A stretch of 64,000 nucleotides of DNA from an uncultured Candidatus Melainabacteria bacterium (GCA_934754655.1 CAKVIC010000009.1:22439-86438); one strand, 5' to 3'. Shown: positions 24,820 through 35,049, counted from the stretch's first letter. The notes: a model not told the origin generated them from the sequence alone. Program-made: numbers and translations.

Positions 24820-26256
24820 TTAAATATTATATGCAATAATTTTACAAAGTTCAATTAATTTTTCTGGAAAAATTCCTAAAAAAACTGTTATAAATGTTGT
24901 TATATATAATACTAAATTTTGTGTGAACAATGATTTTAAAGGTTTAATATTTAAATTTTTATCATCATACGCAAACAAAGGTATTATGATTTTTAAATAA
25001 TAATACAAAGCAACAACCATTAACAATAACAAAATCATTAAGAATGGAACAAAAATCAAACCTGAATTTGCAATTGCTGTGAATAAATAAATTTTCGCAA
25101 TAAATCCTGAAGTTATTGGAAAACCTGCAAGAGCAATTACTAAAATGACATAGCATAAAGAGATTGAATGGTTTTTGTGGAATAAGCATTTGAAATCATT
25201 AATATTAAATCCAGTGTTATTTGCTTCTGCAATGTTAAGGTATGAAAATGCGCCAATATTAATGATTACATAAGTTATTAAATAAAAAATTACGGTTGAA
25301 AGATTATAAACACTAACTAAACTTGCCGCAAACAAAATATATGATGCGTTTGCAGAAGATGAGCAGGCAAAAATTGCTTTCACATTTTTTTCTTTTATAG
25401 CATAAGTGTTTGCCCAAAATCCAGTAATCAAAGAGATAATAATTATGACAAAACTTAATTCAAAACTCGTACCTAAACTGAAAACGAGTAATCTGCATAA
25501 AATTCCAAACATTGCAAGTTTTGGAATTGTTGATAAAAATGCAAGTATTGAAGTTTCGCAGCCTTTATAAACATCAATGATCCAATTCGCAAACGGAAAT
25601 ATTGCAAGTTTAGAAATTAGACCTAAGACTATCATTAATCCAGAAAATGTTAATAATAAAGATGGGTTTATATTCGTCACGTATTCATATATTTCATTTA
25701 AATTTATACTTGAAGTTAATCCGTATAAGTAAGAAACTCCAAATAAGAAAACACCGGTAGAAACAGCATTTGTGATTAAATATTTAAAAGCAGCTTCTTT
25801 TGAGTAGTATTCGTTTTTTGTCGCGATTAAAAAGTAGGTTGGTATTGATAACATTTCAATTGATATGAATAAAGTTAAAAAATCATTAGAAGATACAATA
25901 AACATTGCACCTAAAATTGCTGTTAATAAAACAGCATGAAAAGTATAAGCATTTTGTTTTAAGCTTTCTACTAAATTTTTTGTGAGTATTGCGACAAAAA
26001 ATCCGCATAATAATATCATAAAATGAAATAATAAGGTGTAACTATCAGACATTAAAGCTCCACGTAAACCAAAATATTGTGGTTCTGTTTGGACTGTTGA
26101 TAATAAAAATATTGATAATGTGATTCCAATAACAGACATTAAACGTGCATATCTATAATGTTTTGGAGATAGAATCATAGATAATACTAAATGTAGTAGT
26201 ATAAATGTTATTAAACACGCTTGTGGCAATAAAATATTAAAAAAATCATTTATCAT
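24820..26256 (-). CDS. nuoN: NADH-quinone oxidoreductase subunit N
   Basis: A 478-residue antiporter-like membrane subunit of complex I, with about 14 helices and a Mrp-type proton channel region (for example ATKNEYYSKEAAFKYLI, carrying the conserved Lys and Glu positions). It is the last of the 11 nuo genes in one direction and ends the operon. Length is normal. It lies 10 nt after nuoM. Confidence 0.93.
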   Translation of the reverse strand: MINDFFNILLPQACLITFILLHLVLSMILSPKHYRYARLMSVIGITLSIFLLSTVQTEPQYFGLRGALMSDSYTLLFHFMILLCGFFVAILTKNLVESLKQNAYTFHAVLLTAILGAMFIVSSNDFLTLFISIEMLSIPTYFLIATKNEYYSKEAAFKYLITNAVSTGVFLFGVSYLYGLTSSINLNEIYEYVTNINPSLLLTFSGLMIVLGLISKLAIFPFANWIIDVYKGCETSILAFLSTIPKLAMFGILCRLLVFSLGTSFELSFVIIIISLITGFWANTYAIKEKNVKAIFACSSSANASYILFAASLVSVYNLSTVIFYLITYVIINIGAFSYLNIAEANNTGFNINDFKCLFHKNHSISLCYVILVIALAGFPITSGFIAKIYLFTAIANSGLIFVPFLMILLLLMVVALYYYLKIIIPLFAYDDKNLNIKPLKSLFTQNLVLYITTFITVFLGIFPEKLIELCKIIAYNI

Positions 26257-26266
26257 AAAATTTTCC

Positions 26267-27760
26267 TTAAAAATTAACCATATTTAAAATTGTATTTGGG
26301 AATAGTCCAAATAAAACAAGTCCAAATGTAATCATCGCAAGTATTATAAATTCATGCATTGAAATATCATTGATGTTTTCAAATTTTTCTCCTTGTTCTC
26401 CCATAAATGCCGAATGTAAAAATTTGAGCATGTAGCAAGAGCTTAAAATTAATAATGGTAATGAAAATACTGCTGCAAATTTCAATACTTCGCTCATTTC
26501 AGAGGTCATAGCAGCAATTATAGTTAAAATTTCACTTATAAAAGGTGCAAATGCCGGAATTCCAATTGAGGCAAGCACGATAATTGTTGCAAAACCAAAT
26601 AATCTTGGTAAATTTTTAGCAATTCCGCCTATTGAATTTATATCACGAGTTTTGCATCTTAAATATACTATACCGCATATTTCAAATAGCCCTGCTGTTA
26701 TTAAGGCATGAGCGACGATGTGAAATATAGAAGCTTCTATACCAATAGAATTGCAAGCACATAAACCTAATAAAATTAAGCCCATATTTGAAATACTTGA
26801 GTAAGCAACAATTCGTTTTATATCAGTTTGTGCAAAAGCAACAAAGGCTGTGAATATAATATTAATCAATGCAAATATCACAAGATAAGGTACAAGAATT
26901 TCAAAAGAATCTTTTAATATTATAAAATTGTACATAAATAAGCCATAGGCACCGGTTTTAAGTAAAATTCCTGCAAGAATAATACTAATAGGAGTCGGAG
27001 CTTCTGTATGTGCATCAGGTAACCAAGTATGTAAAGGTACAATAGGAAGTTTAACTCCAAAACCTAATACGAAACATATTGAAATTAAAATTTGTATACT
27101 TAGTGGAATGTTAGAAACATTTAAGTCTGAATATTTTGCGGTTAAAATTCCTGTTGAAACATAGTTGAAATAATGTAGTAAAAGCATGCCAAGCAACATA
27201 AACATGCTTCCTGCAAAAGTAAATATAACAAATTTCATTGCCGCGTTTTTTGCGCCACTAGTTTTACTAGAGGAAATACTACCCCAATCATTTCCGATTA
27301 AGAAATAAGCAGGAATAAGTTCTAATTCCCAAAACATAAAGAATACAAACATATCATTTGCTGTAAAAATACCTAAAATAGCTGATTGTAAAAGCAAAAG
27401 CATTGAATAATAAAATTTGTGATTTTTTCTTATATGAAGTTTACTTGCAAAAGCTGCAATTAAAAATATAAAAGCTGTTAGAATTACTAAAATCATTCTT
27501 ATGCTGTCTATTTCAAATAAAAATCGAACACCGATTGATTGAATCCAGTCAAGTCCGCAAATACTGAGGTTTGCTTCATAAGGGTTCGCAGGGCTAAAAA
27601 ATAAATAAAGTAATATTGTATAAACAAATTCTGCACCAAAGATACTTTTTGCAAATCGTCTTATTAGAATTTCATTATTCGTAAATAAGGGTGATAATAA
27701 AAATAACGAAGTTATCAACGGAAAAAATATTAAAAAAGGTATTGATAATAATATATCCAT
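26267..27760 (-). CDS. nuoM: NADH-quinone oxidoreductase subunit M
   Basis: A 497-residue proton-pumping subunit. The channel signatures are clear: FFMFWELELIPAYFLIG holds the conserved Glu, and PLHTWLPDAHTEAPTPISIILAG is the hallmark loop. The gene follows nuoL with no gap. It forms one of three antiporter-like modules in the membrane arm. Confidence 0.96.
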   Translation of the reverse strand: MDILLSIPFLIFFPLITSLFLLSPLFTNNEILIRRFAKSIFGAEFVYTILLYLFFSPANPYEANLSICGLDWIQSIGVRFLFEIDSIRMILVILTAFIFLIAAFASKLHIRKNHKFYYSMLLLLQSAILGIFTANDMFVFFMFWELELIPAYFLIGNDWGSISSSKTSGAKNAAMKFVIFTFAGSMFMLLGMLLLHYFNYVSTGILTAKYSDLNVSNIPLSIQILISICFVLGFGVKLPIVPLHTWLPDAHTEAPTPISIILAGILLKTGAYGLFMYNFIILKDSFEILVPYLVIFALINIIFTAFVAFAQTDIKRIVAYSSISNMGLILLGLCACNSIGIEASIFHIVAHALITAGLFEICGIVYLRCKTRDINSIGGIAKNLPRLFGFATIIVLASIGIPAFAPFISEILTIIAAMTSEMSEVLKFAAVFSLPLLILSSCYMLKFLHSAFMGEQGEKFENINDISMHEFIILAMITFGLVLFGLFPNTILNMVNF

Positions 27761-29626
27761 TTATTGAGTTCCTCCTAAAGTGCTTAAAACTGCTGTGTAT
27801 GTAATAACTAAACAAATAATGATTGTTGTTATAATAATTAAAGCATACATATTGTACGTTTGAACATTTCCGCTTTGATACTTTGAATCAAGTATTGAAA
27901 TTCTAGTTGAAAATCCGTTAATTAATTTAACGTAACCGTTCATAATATTGTTTTCAATAAATTCAAACGATTTTACCAAAAATTTTGCGAGAGTTTGCGT
28001 AAATTTATAGTTTGAAAAGATTTTTGTTTCTATATTATTGCAAATATTAGCTGTGATATTATAAATCTTAGTAATTACGGTATTATAAAATTTATCTAAA
28101 TAAAACCCGTTTAAACTTAATTGATAAATTATCGGAACACGCCAAAAAAGATTCTTCAAATGCATTATATAAACACACCCCCAAGCAGTAAGTGCCCACC
28201 AAAAAGGTTCTGCAATCTTGTATTCAACTTTTGTTCTAATATAAAAGTAAAAAATTATGTTGCATAAAAGTAAGCCTAAATGTGTAAAAAGTTCTAATTT
28301 GTTTTTAAGAATTTTTGTAATACCATTTTTATCTACAAGTAGCAAGGCTATTTTTATTATGTAAAAAGTCGTCAAAAAAGCTATTATACAATATATTACA
28401 GAAAGAGGTTTGTCCAATGTCGTATATATAAGCTCTTTTGAAACCATGCCTGCAAAAATCAAACCTGAAAGTGATAATGCTGATAATACAAATATAGCAA
28501 AATTATAATAATTCCATTTTTCATCATTAGGTAATGTTAAGAATAATAACGTTTTTATAAAAGCATGCGCTACAAAAAATATTATGGCTGCTTTTATGTT
28601 TAATTCTCCGATTGCAATAAGGGCTAAACCTAATTGAGCAGAGGTAGAATATGCAAGTACACTCTTTGGGTTGCTTTGAGAGCAGGCATTTATTGAACAT
28701 ATAAATGCTGTCAAAATTCCAATAACAATTATGAATTTAAGAATAAAAGTTTCTAAAATAAATAAAGGTATTAATCTAATTGTTAAGAATAAACCTAAAG
28801 CAACTAATGTTGCAGAATGTAAAAGTGCGCTAACTGGAAGTTTTGCACACATTGCATCTTGAAGCCAAGTGTAAAACGGAAATTGTGCTGATTTTACAAA
28901 TGCTGAAATTGTAAACAAAAGGCAAATTGCAATATAAATTAATTTAGGAGTATAGGCATAAGTAAATATTGATATAATATTAAAATCTAAATATGATAAA
29001 GACGTAAGCTCCGGATTATTAGCGTATACATACATGTAATAAGATGTAATAATAATCCCTGCTAAAAAAGCTGTATCACCGATTCTATTTATTATAAAAA
29101 CTTTTTTAGATGCAAGATTACAAATTTTATTTTTGTAATCATAAGCAATTAATAAATAAGAAACAACTCCTGCAATTTCCCAAAAGAAATATGTTTGATA
29201 TAAGTTTGGACTAAAAAACAATGCACTCATTGCAAAATTAAATAAATTTAATAATGCAAAAAATCGGTAACTTTTTTTGTCATTTTTCATATATGATATA
29301 GCAAAGATTTGAACAAACATACTGACTAAAAACAAAACAAATGCAAAAATTAAAGCAGTTTTATCAATATGTAATCCGCAATTAATGATAAAATCATTAA
29401 TTTTAATAAAAATAAATTGATTATCATAAACCACATCGTTAGGGATTTTGTATAAAGCAATTCCTGTTAACAATGAGCCTAAAAAAGAGGTCAAAATTGT
29501 TAAAAAATAAATGATTTTTCTGTTAACAAAGACAGAAAAAAATCTTCCAATCATGATTATTAAAAATATCCACAATGGTAAAAATACTGTCAAATATATG
29601 TTATTTAAAAGAATTTCTGCCATCAC
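27761..29626 (-). CDS. nuoL: NADH-quinone oxidoreductase subunit L
   Basis: A 621-residue distal proton-pumping subunit. It contains TYFFWEIAGVVSYLLI and PFYTWLQDAMCAKLPVSALLHSATLV, variants of the conserved channel loops; the usual PTPVSALIHAATMV is recognisable. The C-terminal lateral helix is present (residues about 500-600). It overlaps nuoK by 4 nt. Length matches NuoL/NdhF. Confidence 0.96.
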   Translation of the reverse strand: MMAEILLNNIYLTVFLPLWIFLIIMIGRFFSVFVNRKIIYFLTILTSFLGSLLTGIALYKIPNDVVYDNQFIFIKINDFIINCGLHIDKTALIFAFVLFLVSMFVQIFAISYMKNDKKSYRFFALLNLFNFAMSALFFSPNLYQTYFFWEIAGVVSYLLIAYDYKNKICNLASKKVFIINRIGDTAFLAGIIITSYYMYVYANNPELTSLSYLDFNIISIFTYAYTPKLIYIAICLLFTISAFVKSAQFPFYTWLQDAMCAKLPVSALLHSATLVALGLFLTIRLIPLFILETFILKFIIVIGILTAFICSINACSQSNPKSVLAYSTSAQLGLALIAIGELNIKAAIIFFVAHAFIKTLLFLTLPNDEKWNYYNFAIFVLSALSLSGLIFAGMVSKELIYTTLDKPLSVIYCIIAFLTTFYIIKIALLLVDKNGITKILKNKLELFTHLGLLLCNIIFYFYIRTKVEYKIAEPFWWALTAWGCVYIMHLKNLFWRVPIIYQLSLNGFYLDKFYNTVITKIYNITANICNNIETKIFSNYKFTQTLAKFLVKSFEFIENNIMNGYVKLINGFSTRISILDSKYQSGNVQTYNMYALIIITTIIICLVITYTAVLSTLGGTQ

Positions 29627-29940
29627 AAATCTCCGTATGCTTCTATGTTTTCTGATTTTTTGTATTTATACATTATATAAAATAGATAAAGTCCGATAGC
29701 AAGTTCTATTGCGCCAATTGCAATGTAGAATAATGAAAATATATAGCCGTGTTTTGATAAATTGTCACAATAAGTTCCAAAAGCAATAAAATTTATATTT
29801 ATTCCTGTAAGCATAATTTCTATTGAAATTAATAATTTTATAACATGTTTTGACATTATAGAACCGATAATGCCGATTAAAAATAAGCATAAACCTATAA
29901 ATAAATAATGATATAAAGTAATTTCTGAAAACAAATTCAT
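29623..29940 (-). CDS. nuoK: NADH-quinone oxidoreductase subunit K
   Basis: A 105-residue three-helix subunit. The conserved intramembrane Glu is in LLISIEIMLTGININF, and a second acidic residue lies in the third helix (IGAIELAIGLYLFY). These carry protons in the E-channel region. It shares one base with nuoJ and overlaps nuoL by 4 nt. Confidence 0.94.
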   Translation of the reverse strand: MNLFSEITLYHYLFIGLCLFLIGIIGSIMSKHVIKLLISIEIMLTGININFIAFGTYCDNLSKHGYIFSLFYIAIGAIELAIGLYLFYIMYKYKKSENIEAYGDL

Positions 29941-30464
29941 TAAGATTTCACCTCTTTATTAAATAAAACCAAACCTACAACAACGATTGTTAATATTAAA
30001 GATATTGCTTCAAATGCATAAACATAATTTACATATATTCCGTTAACAAAAGCTTCCATCGTTGTGTAAAAATTATTTTCAACAAAATTTTGTATTAAAA
30101 ACCCTTCAGGTACAATTGTCAATGAAGTAAGTATTAAATAAATTAATGACATAATAAATAAACAAGAAATTAAAATTAATAAATATTTAAGATTTGTGTC
30201 ATCCTTTTTGAGATTTTTATCCTTAGTTTTAGAATTAGTAAACATTACAGATAATCCAATAATTATTGGCACTGCAAGCCCATAAATCGCAATTTGAATT
30301 ACAGCATTGTATTCAGAGCCTAATAGATAAAATAATAATCCTGCAAGGAAAAATACAACAATTGCAGAAAGTAATGAATATATTACATTTTTTGCGCAAA
30401 TAGCGGTTATTGCAAAGATTATTAAAAATATTGCGGTTAAGAAAAATAATATCGAATTAATCAT
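29940..30464 (-). CDS. nuoJ: NADH-quinone oxidoreductase subunit J
   Basis: A 174-residue subunit with five helices and the conserved third-helix pattern EYNAVIQIAIYGLAVPIIIGL, which includes the pi-bulge region seen in complex I structures. One-base overlaps join it to nuoI and nuoK. Confidence 0.93.
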   Translation of the reverse strand: MINSILFFLTAIFLIIFAITAICAKNVIYSLLSAIVVFFLAGLLFYLLGSEYNAVIQIAIYGLAVPIIIGLSVMFTNSKTKDKNLKKDDTNLKYLLILISCLFIMSLIYLILTSLTIVPEGFLIQNFVENNFYTTMEAFVNGIYVNYVYAFEAISLILTIVVVGLVLFNKEVKS

Positions 30465-30841
30465 TAAACATTCTCCTTATTATTTTTGTAGATTAATTTT
30501 AAATCTTTTTTATCGCAAGTTGCAAGTTCAAAATCTTTTGACATTTCAATCACGCTTCTGGGGCAATAAAATGAACAATTTCCGCAAATTATACATTTTT
30601 CTAAATCAAAAATTATATTATTATTGTCATCTAATTTGATAGCACCCGAAGGGCAAACTCTTATACAGGATCCGCATTTTATACAGCCCGATTTTAAACA
30701 AGGTTTTCCTCTAAATTTTTCAGGTAAAATTTTTCGTTTTTCAGGATATTCAAGCGTAACCGGTTTTTTGAATAAGTGTTTAAATACCATAAATAAACTT
30801 TTAAATGTATTGATAATGTGTTTGAAAAACTTTTTAAGCAT
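30464..30841 (-). CDS. nuoI: NADH-quinone oxidoreductase subunit I (2[4Fe-4S])
   Basis: A 125-residue ferredoxin-like subunit with two CxxCxxCxxxCP motifs (CIKCGSCIRVCP and CIICGNCSFYCP) for clusters N6a and N6b. These pass electrons to N2 in NuoB. The frame can extend to a TTG at 30853, but ATG at 30841 has a GGAGG site 5 nt upstream and is preferred. The C-terminal tail is shorter than in NuoI of respiratory bacteria. It overlaps nuoH by 8 nt. Confidence 0.93.
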   Translation of the reverse strand: MLKKFFKHIINTFKSLFMVFKHLFKKPVTLEYPEKRKILPEKFRGKPCLKSGCIKCGSCIRVCPSGAIKLDDNNNIIFDLEKCIICGNCSFYCPRSVIEMSKDFELATCDKKDLKLIYKNNKENV

Positions 30842-31931
30842 AAAGTCCTCCAATCGCGTATTTAAAAATTACCATTAAAAATAAATTTAAAATGGAAAGT
30901 GGTAATAAAATTGTCCAAGAAAATTTGAGTAAATCAAAAGATGCTAATCGGGGTAAAGTTGCTCTAACCCAAATAACAACAAATATTATCAAAAAAGCTT
31001 TTAAAAATAGCCAAAAAGCTTGTTCAAAATAAATTAAAACACCTGCAATATTTTCAGAAAAAATTATAGGTGACAGGTATTTGCCAAAAGGTGATAAAAA
31101 ACCACCTAAAAATAAAATAGAAATAAATAATGCATTTGCAAAAAGCATTGCATATTCACTTAAATAAAACATTGCAAATCGCATGCCAGAATATTCCGTA
31201 TTATATCCGCAAATTAATTCACTTTCAGCTTCTGGCAAATCAAAAGGGCATCTGTTTAATTCAGCTAAGGTTGAAATAAACATTATAACAAATCCTAAAA
31301 AACAAGGTATAAAAAACCAATTAAAGAACCCTTTTGTTGACATTTGTGCATAAGTTATTTGCAATAAATTCATTGATGATGCAAGAACAATTATGCTTAA
31401 AACTGTAAATGCGATTGGTAATTCATAAGCCAAAATCTGCGCAACATTTCTTATAGCTCCGATTAAAGAGTATTTGTTGTTGCTTGCAAAACCGCCAAGA
31501 AATATTGATAAAATAGGTAACGTTGCAAACACTAAATATATTAAAATATTTGTTTTAAAATCCATAAACACAAATTCAGAACTAAAAGGAATAAATCCTA
31601 AAACAACAGGAACGCTTATAAAAATTAAAATTGGAGCAAGATTAAATAAAAATTTATCGACACCATTTGGCGTGATATTTTCTTTGCATAATAATTTAAA
31701 AGCATCTGCAATGGTTTGCAGAACTCCCCAAAAACCAACTCTGTTTGGGCCTTTTCTTTGTGTAAAATATCCTAACAATTTTCTTTCAGCAAGGACTAGT
31801 GCAATAACAATAATTAAAATTGCAACAAAAATTATTAAAAAAGGTATAACATAAAAAGTTACATCACCCCAAAATTGAGGAATGTTGTGTTTTGCAAGAA
31901 ATTCAATGTATAAACAATATAGATAATTCAT
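30834..31931 (-). CDS. nuoH: NADH-quinone oxidoreductase subunit H
   Basis: A 365-residue quinone-site membrane subunit with about eight helices. The family signatures are present: AERKLLGYFTQRKGPNRVG and AELNRCPFDLPEAESELI, the acidic loop that forms the quinone cavity and E-channel. Two bases separate it from nuoD. Confidence 0.97.
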   Translation of the reverse strand: MNYLYCLYIEFLAKHNIPQFWGDVTFYVIPFLIIFVAILIIVIALVLAERKLLGYFTQRKGPNRVGFWGVLQTIADAFKLLCKENITPNGVDKFLFNLAPILIFISVPVVLGFIPFSSEFVFMDFKTNILIYLVFATLPILSIFLGGFASNNKYSLIGAIRNVAQILAYELPIAFTVLSIIVLASSMNLLQITYAQMSTKGFFNWFFIPCFLGFVIMFISTLAELNRCPFDLPEAESELICGYNTEYSGMRFAMFYLSEYAMLFANALFISILFLGGFLSPFGKYLSPIIFSENIAGVLIYFEQAFWLFLKAFLIIFVVIWVRATLPRLASFDLLKFSWTILLPLSILNLFLMVIFKYAIGGLYA

Positions 31932-31932
31932 A

Positions 31933-33018
31933 TTATTTATCCACCTCCGGTAAAATTATGTCTAAAGAGCCACTTATTGCAATTGCATCGTTTAGATATG
32001 TACCAACTAATAGCTTTCGTAATAAATTTACTGAATAATAAGATGGAGTTCGCCACTTTAATCTATATGGTTTATCTTTGCCGTCAGAATTAATATATAA
32101 ACTTGCTAAACCTCTAGGGGCTTCTATTTCTGAATAATATTCACCATCTGGAAGCTTTAAATTAAGCGGCTTGATTAATGTTTGTTCAAATTTTAATGTT
32201 TTAATTTTTGTTAAAGCTTGATTCACAATTTTTAGACTTTCTTGTATTTCTAAAACCCTTGCTTTGTATCTGGCCCAAGAATCTTTTTTGTCAGAGATTA
32301 TGATATTAAAATCAATGTTATTATATAATTTATCAAATTTTCGAAAATCCAAACTAACCCCGCTTGCTCTTAAATTTACGCCTGTAATTCCATTATTTAA
32401 TGCTATATCCGACTCTAATACACCTTTATCAACTGTTCTTGACAAAAATATTGGATTCTCGGTTATCAAATCTTCATAGTCTTTTATTTTTGACTTAATA
32501 ATCTTAGAAATATTTTCCACTTCTTCTAAGTCAAAAATGTCGTGTCTTACTCCGCCAAATACAAAATAGTTGTACATCATTCTTTGACCTGTTAATTTTT
32601 CTAGATATTGTAAAATTAATTCTCTTTCTCTAAAAGCATAAAAGAATGGCGAAACAGCTCCTAAATCCATTAAAAAAGCCCCTATCCATAATAAGTGAGA
32701 TGCTATACGATTTAATTCTAAAAGTAAAATTCTAATATTTTTAACTTTTTCAGAAAGCTCAATTTCAAGCGCATTTTCAACTGTTCGACAGAATAATTCT
32801 GAATAAAAAAATCCTGCTAAATAATCAATCCTGTCTACAGTTGGTAGATATTGAATATAAGAAAGTTTTTCTGCCATTTTCTCCATTCCACGATGAAGAT
32901 AACCTACATCGGGCTCGCAGGAAATTATTTTTTCGCCGTCAAGTTCAAGAATGAGCCTTAAAACGCCGTGTGTAGAAGGATGTTGCGGTCCAAGGTTAAG
33001 TTTGTAAACTCTATTCAT
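31933..33018 (-). CDS. nuoD: NADH-quinone oxidoreductase subunit D
   Basis: A 361-residue quinone-binding subunit. It starts with the hallmark LNLGPQHPSTHGVLRLILE, whose His and the later Tyr position contact quinone. There are no paired CxxC motifs, so it is not the catalytic subunit of a group 4 NiFe hydrogenase. It is shorter than the usual 390-400 residues. It overlaps nuoC by 8 nt. Confidence 0.96.
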   Translation of the reverse strand: MNRVYKLNLGPQHPSTHGVLRLILELDGEKIISCEPDVGYLHRGMEKMAEKLSYIQYLPTVDRIDYLAGFFYSELFCRTVENALEIELSEKVKNIRILLLELNRIASHLLWIGAFLMDLGAVSPFFYAFRERELILQYLEKLTGQRMMYNYFVFGGVRHDIFDLEEVENISKIIKSKIKDYEDLITENPIFLSRTVDKGVLESDIALNNGITGVNLRASGVSLDFRKFDKLYNNIDFNIIISDKKDSWARYKARVLEIQESLKIVNQALTKIKTLKFEQTLIKPLNLKLPDGEYYSEIEAPRGLASLYINSDGKDKPYRLKWRTPSYYSVNLLRKLLVGTYLNDAIAISGSLDIILPEVDK

Positions 33019-33430
33019 TCCAACCTAACCTTTCATCATTTTGTACATAATCTTTTTTTAAAGGATGACCATTCCAACTTTGTGGAAGATAAAGCCTTTT
33101 AAGATTTTTATTGCCTTCAAAAATAATGCCAAATAAATCATAAATTTCATTTTCATCAGCAATAGCTGAACCAAAGATATCAATGATAGTTTCATAGTTT
33201 GTGTTATTATAATGAATTTTCAGTGATTCGTTTTTTTGTGGGGAATATAAATTGTAAATTAATTCAATTCCATTTTCTTGATAATCAACCGCGATAATTT
33301 CTTTTAGTAATGTATAATTATAGCTTTCTTTTAGAATTTTTAATAAATTTTTCAAGCCAAAATTCGCGTAAATTTTATTGTTACGAATTTCAATGTTATT
33401 AAATTTTTCTTTTAATTCTTGAATATTCAT
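33011..33430 (-). CDS. nuoC: NADH-quinone oxidoreductase subunit C
   Basis: A 139-residue peripheral-arm subunit, compact for the family (150-200 usual). The conserved C-terminal block is present: DENEIYDLFGIIFEGNKNLKRL then a WNGHPLKKDY segment. It is not fused to NuoD. It lies 8 nt after nuoB. Confidence 0.9.
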   Translation of the reverse strand: MNIQELKEKFNNIEIRNNKIYANFGLKNLLKILKESYNYTLLKEIIAVDYQENGIELIYNLYSPQKNESLKIHYNNTNYETIIDIFGSAIADENEIYDLFGIIFEGNKNLKRLYLPQSWNGHPLKKDYVQNDERLGWNE

Positions 33431-33438
33431 TTTTTAAT

Positions 33439-33996
33439 TTATACTCCGAATTTTGTTATGTTCAAATCTTCTGCTATTAATAAACCACAATCCTCATGAA
33501 GTCTTGAGGAATGTGAATTTACAAAATTTTTTCTAGTTAAAATAGATTCTTTTTTTATATTTTTTTGCAATTTTCTTAAAGCGTCAATTAAAGCTTCAGG
33601 CTTAGGCGGACACATTGGCAAATAAATATCCACAGGGATTATTTTATCGATTCCGTTAACTACGGAATACGAGGTTTCTGCAAACATTCCACCACCACAA
33701 GTGCACGCACCCATCGCGATAACGTATTTAGGCTCAGGCATTTGTTCGTATAATCTTAATAAAGCCGGTGCCATTTTGTGTGTAATTGTTCCCGCGCAAA
33801 TTAATAAATCGGCTTGCCTTGGCGAGCCGCGAAAGACTTCAGAGCCAAATCTTGCAATATCATTATTAGAAGCTACCGTTTGCATCATTTCGATTCCGCA
33901 ACAAGAAGTCGCAAAGGTTAGTGGCCAAAGAGAATTAGCTCGGCTCCAGTTTAATAAAAAATCTATCGAAGATATTATTACATTCATTATATCCAC
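33439..33996 (-). CDS. nuoB: NADH-quinone oxidoreductase subunit B
   Basis: A 185-residue subunit that carries the N2 [4Fe-4S] cluster. The ligands are visible: tandem C32-C33 in FATSCCGIEMM, then Cys in GACTCGGGMF and PMCPPKPEAL. RxxRQADLLICAGTITHKM is typical. It overlaps nuoA by 10 nt. Confidence 0.96.
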   Translation of the reverse strand: MDIMNVIISSIDFLLNWSRANSLWPLTFATSCCGIEMMQTVASNNDIARFGSEVFRGSPRQADLLICAGTITHKMAPALLRLYEQMPEPKYVIAMGACTCGGGMFAETSYSVVNGIDKIIPVDIYLPMCPPKPEALIDALRKLQKNIKKESILTRKNFVNSHSSRLHEDCGLLIAEDLNITKFGV

Positions 33997-34340
33997 CTCA
34001 AGATTTTTTTATTAATTGCATAATAAAGCCCAATTAAAAGTATTGAAATAAATACAAAAGCTTCTATAATCGCAAAAATGCCTAATTTGTTACAATAAAT
34101 TGCAAACGGGTATAGAAAAATTGTTTCAATATCAAAAATCAAAAATAAAATTGCATAGTTAAAATATTTTATATCAAATTTAATATTTGCATCTGAAAAA
34201 GTGTCAACTCCGCATTCATAAGTCGTGTTTTTTATTTTTGATTCTTTTTTGTATTGACAGATAAAACCTGCAATAACCATTAATACGGCACAAAACGTTG
34301 AAAGTATTATGAATATTAATAAACAAATCAATTCTTTCAA
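33987..34340 (-). CDS. nuoA: NADH-quinone oxidoreductase subunit A
   Basis: A 117-residue, three-helix subunit that opens the operon. It contains the family motif TYECGVDTFSDANIKFDIKYF, in which the Cys is the residue exposed in the deactive state of mitochondrial complex I, and FLIFDIETIFLYPFA. Translation must start at TTG (34340), because the first internal Met comes after helix 1. A GGGG purine-rich site is about 10 nt upstream. The promoter lies in the 80-nt gap shared with the divergent TPR gene. Confidence 0.9.
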   Translation of the reverse strand: MKELICLLIFIILSTFCAVLMVIAGFICQYKKESKIKNTTYECGVDTFSDANIKFDIKYFNYAILFLIFDIETIFLYPFAIYCNKLGIFAIIEAFVFISILLIGLYYAINKKILRWI

Positions 34341-34422
34341 AATATTAAAGCCCCTTTTTATATATTCTCTCTTAAAAATTTTTTTGATACAATAGATTAT
34401 TATATAATATTAAGATAAATTT

Positions 34423-35049
34423 ATGCGACAACTTGCTATAACAATAATAACATTATTTTTATTAAATTCAGTTTCTTTGATACCTGTATATTCTGCACTA
34501 AATGGAAGATTAGAGTATCAAATTCCAATTGATTATTCTCAATTGTCTGAAAATGAACTCAATTTAAAAGCTGAAAAATCTTTCTACAATGCACTAAAAA
34601 CAAATGATACAAAGGTCAATGATGACATAACGCAAGCTTTAATGTTATATAACATTTTACAAAAAATTAATCCTGATAAGGTTATTTATTATGTAAAAAG
34701 TGGAATTTTGTATGATAAAATCAATTTAAATAAATATGCTAAAAGTAATTTTTCGATGGCAATAAGTACTAATCCAGATATTCCTGAATCATATTATTAT
34801 TTTGGTGAATATTATTATAAAAGGCAAATGTATAGAAAAGCTTTAAAATTGTATCTTGTTGCATATAAATTAAATATGAAACCGAATTATGATTTAGTAT
34901 ATAAACTCGGTGATATTTATCAAAAATTAGGAGATACAAAAAATGCTTTGAAATATTTGCAAATTGAGAATTCTCAAAACCCAAGCGAGAAGCTTGATGC
35001 AAAAATCAAACTTTTAGAATCTTTAAACGCGACAAATACTGAATATTAA
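34423..35049 (+). CDS. exported TPR protein
   Basis: A 208-residue protein with a signal peptide (about residues 1-25, VYSA cleavage region) and three or four TPR-like units between about 60 and 195 (for example PESYYYFGEYYYKRQMYRKA). A TATAAT at 34403-34408 predicts an eight-base leader with no Shine-Dalgarno site. It is divergent from the nuo operon. The role is unknown; it is probably a periplasmic scaffold. Confidence 0.78.
   Translation: MRQLAITIITLFLLNSVSLIPVYSALNGRLEYQIPIDYSQLSENELNLKAEKSFYNALKTNDTKVNDDITQALMLYNILQKINPDKVIYYVKSGILYDKINLNKYAKSNFSMAISTNPDIPESYYYFGEYYYKRQMYRKALKLYLVAYKLNMKPNYDLVYKLGDIYQKLGDTKNALKYLQIENSQNPSEKLDAKIKLLESLNATNTEY

Noticed and set aside
31933..34340. Group 4 membrane-bound NiFe hydrogenase instead of complex I
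   Set aside because: NuoD lacks the two CxxC nickel-binding motifs, and nuoA, nuoJ and nuoK are all present.
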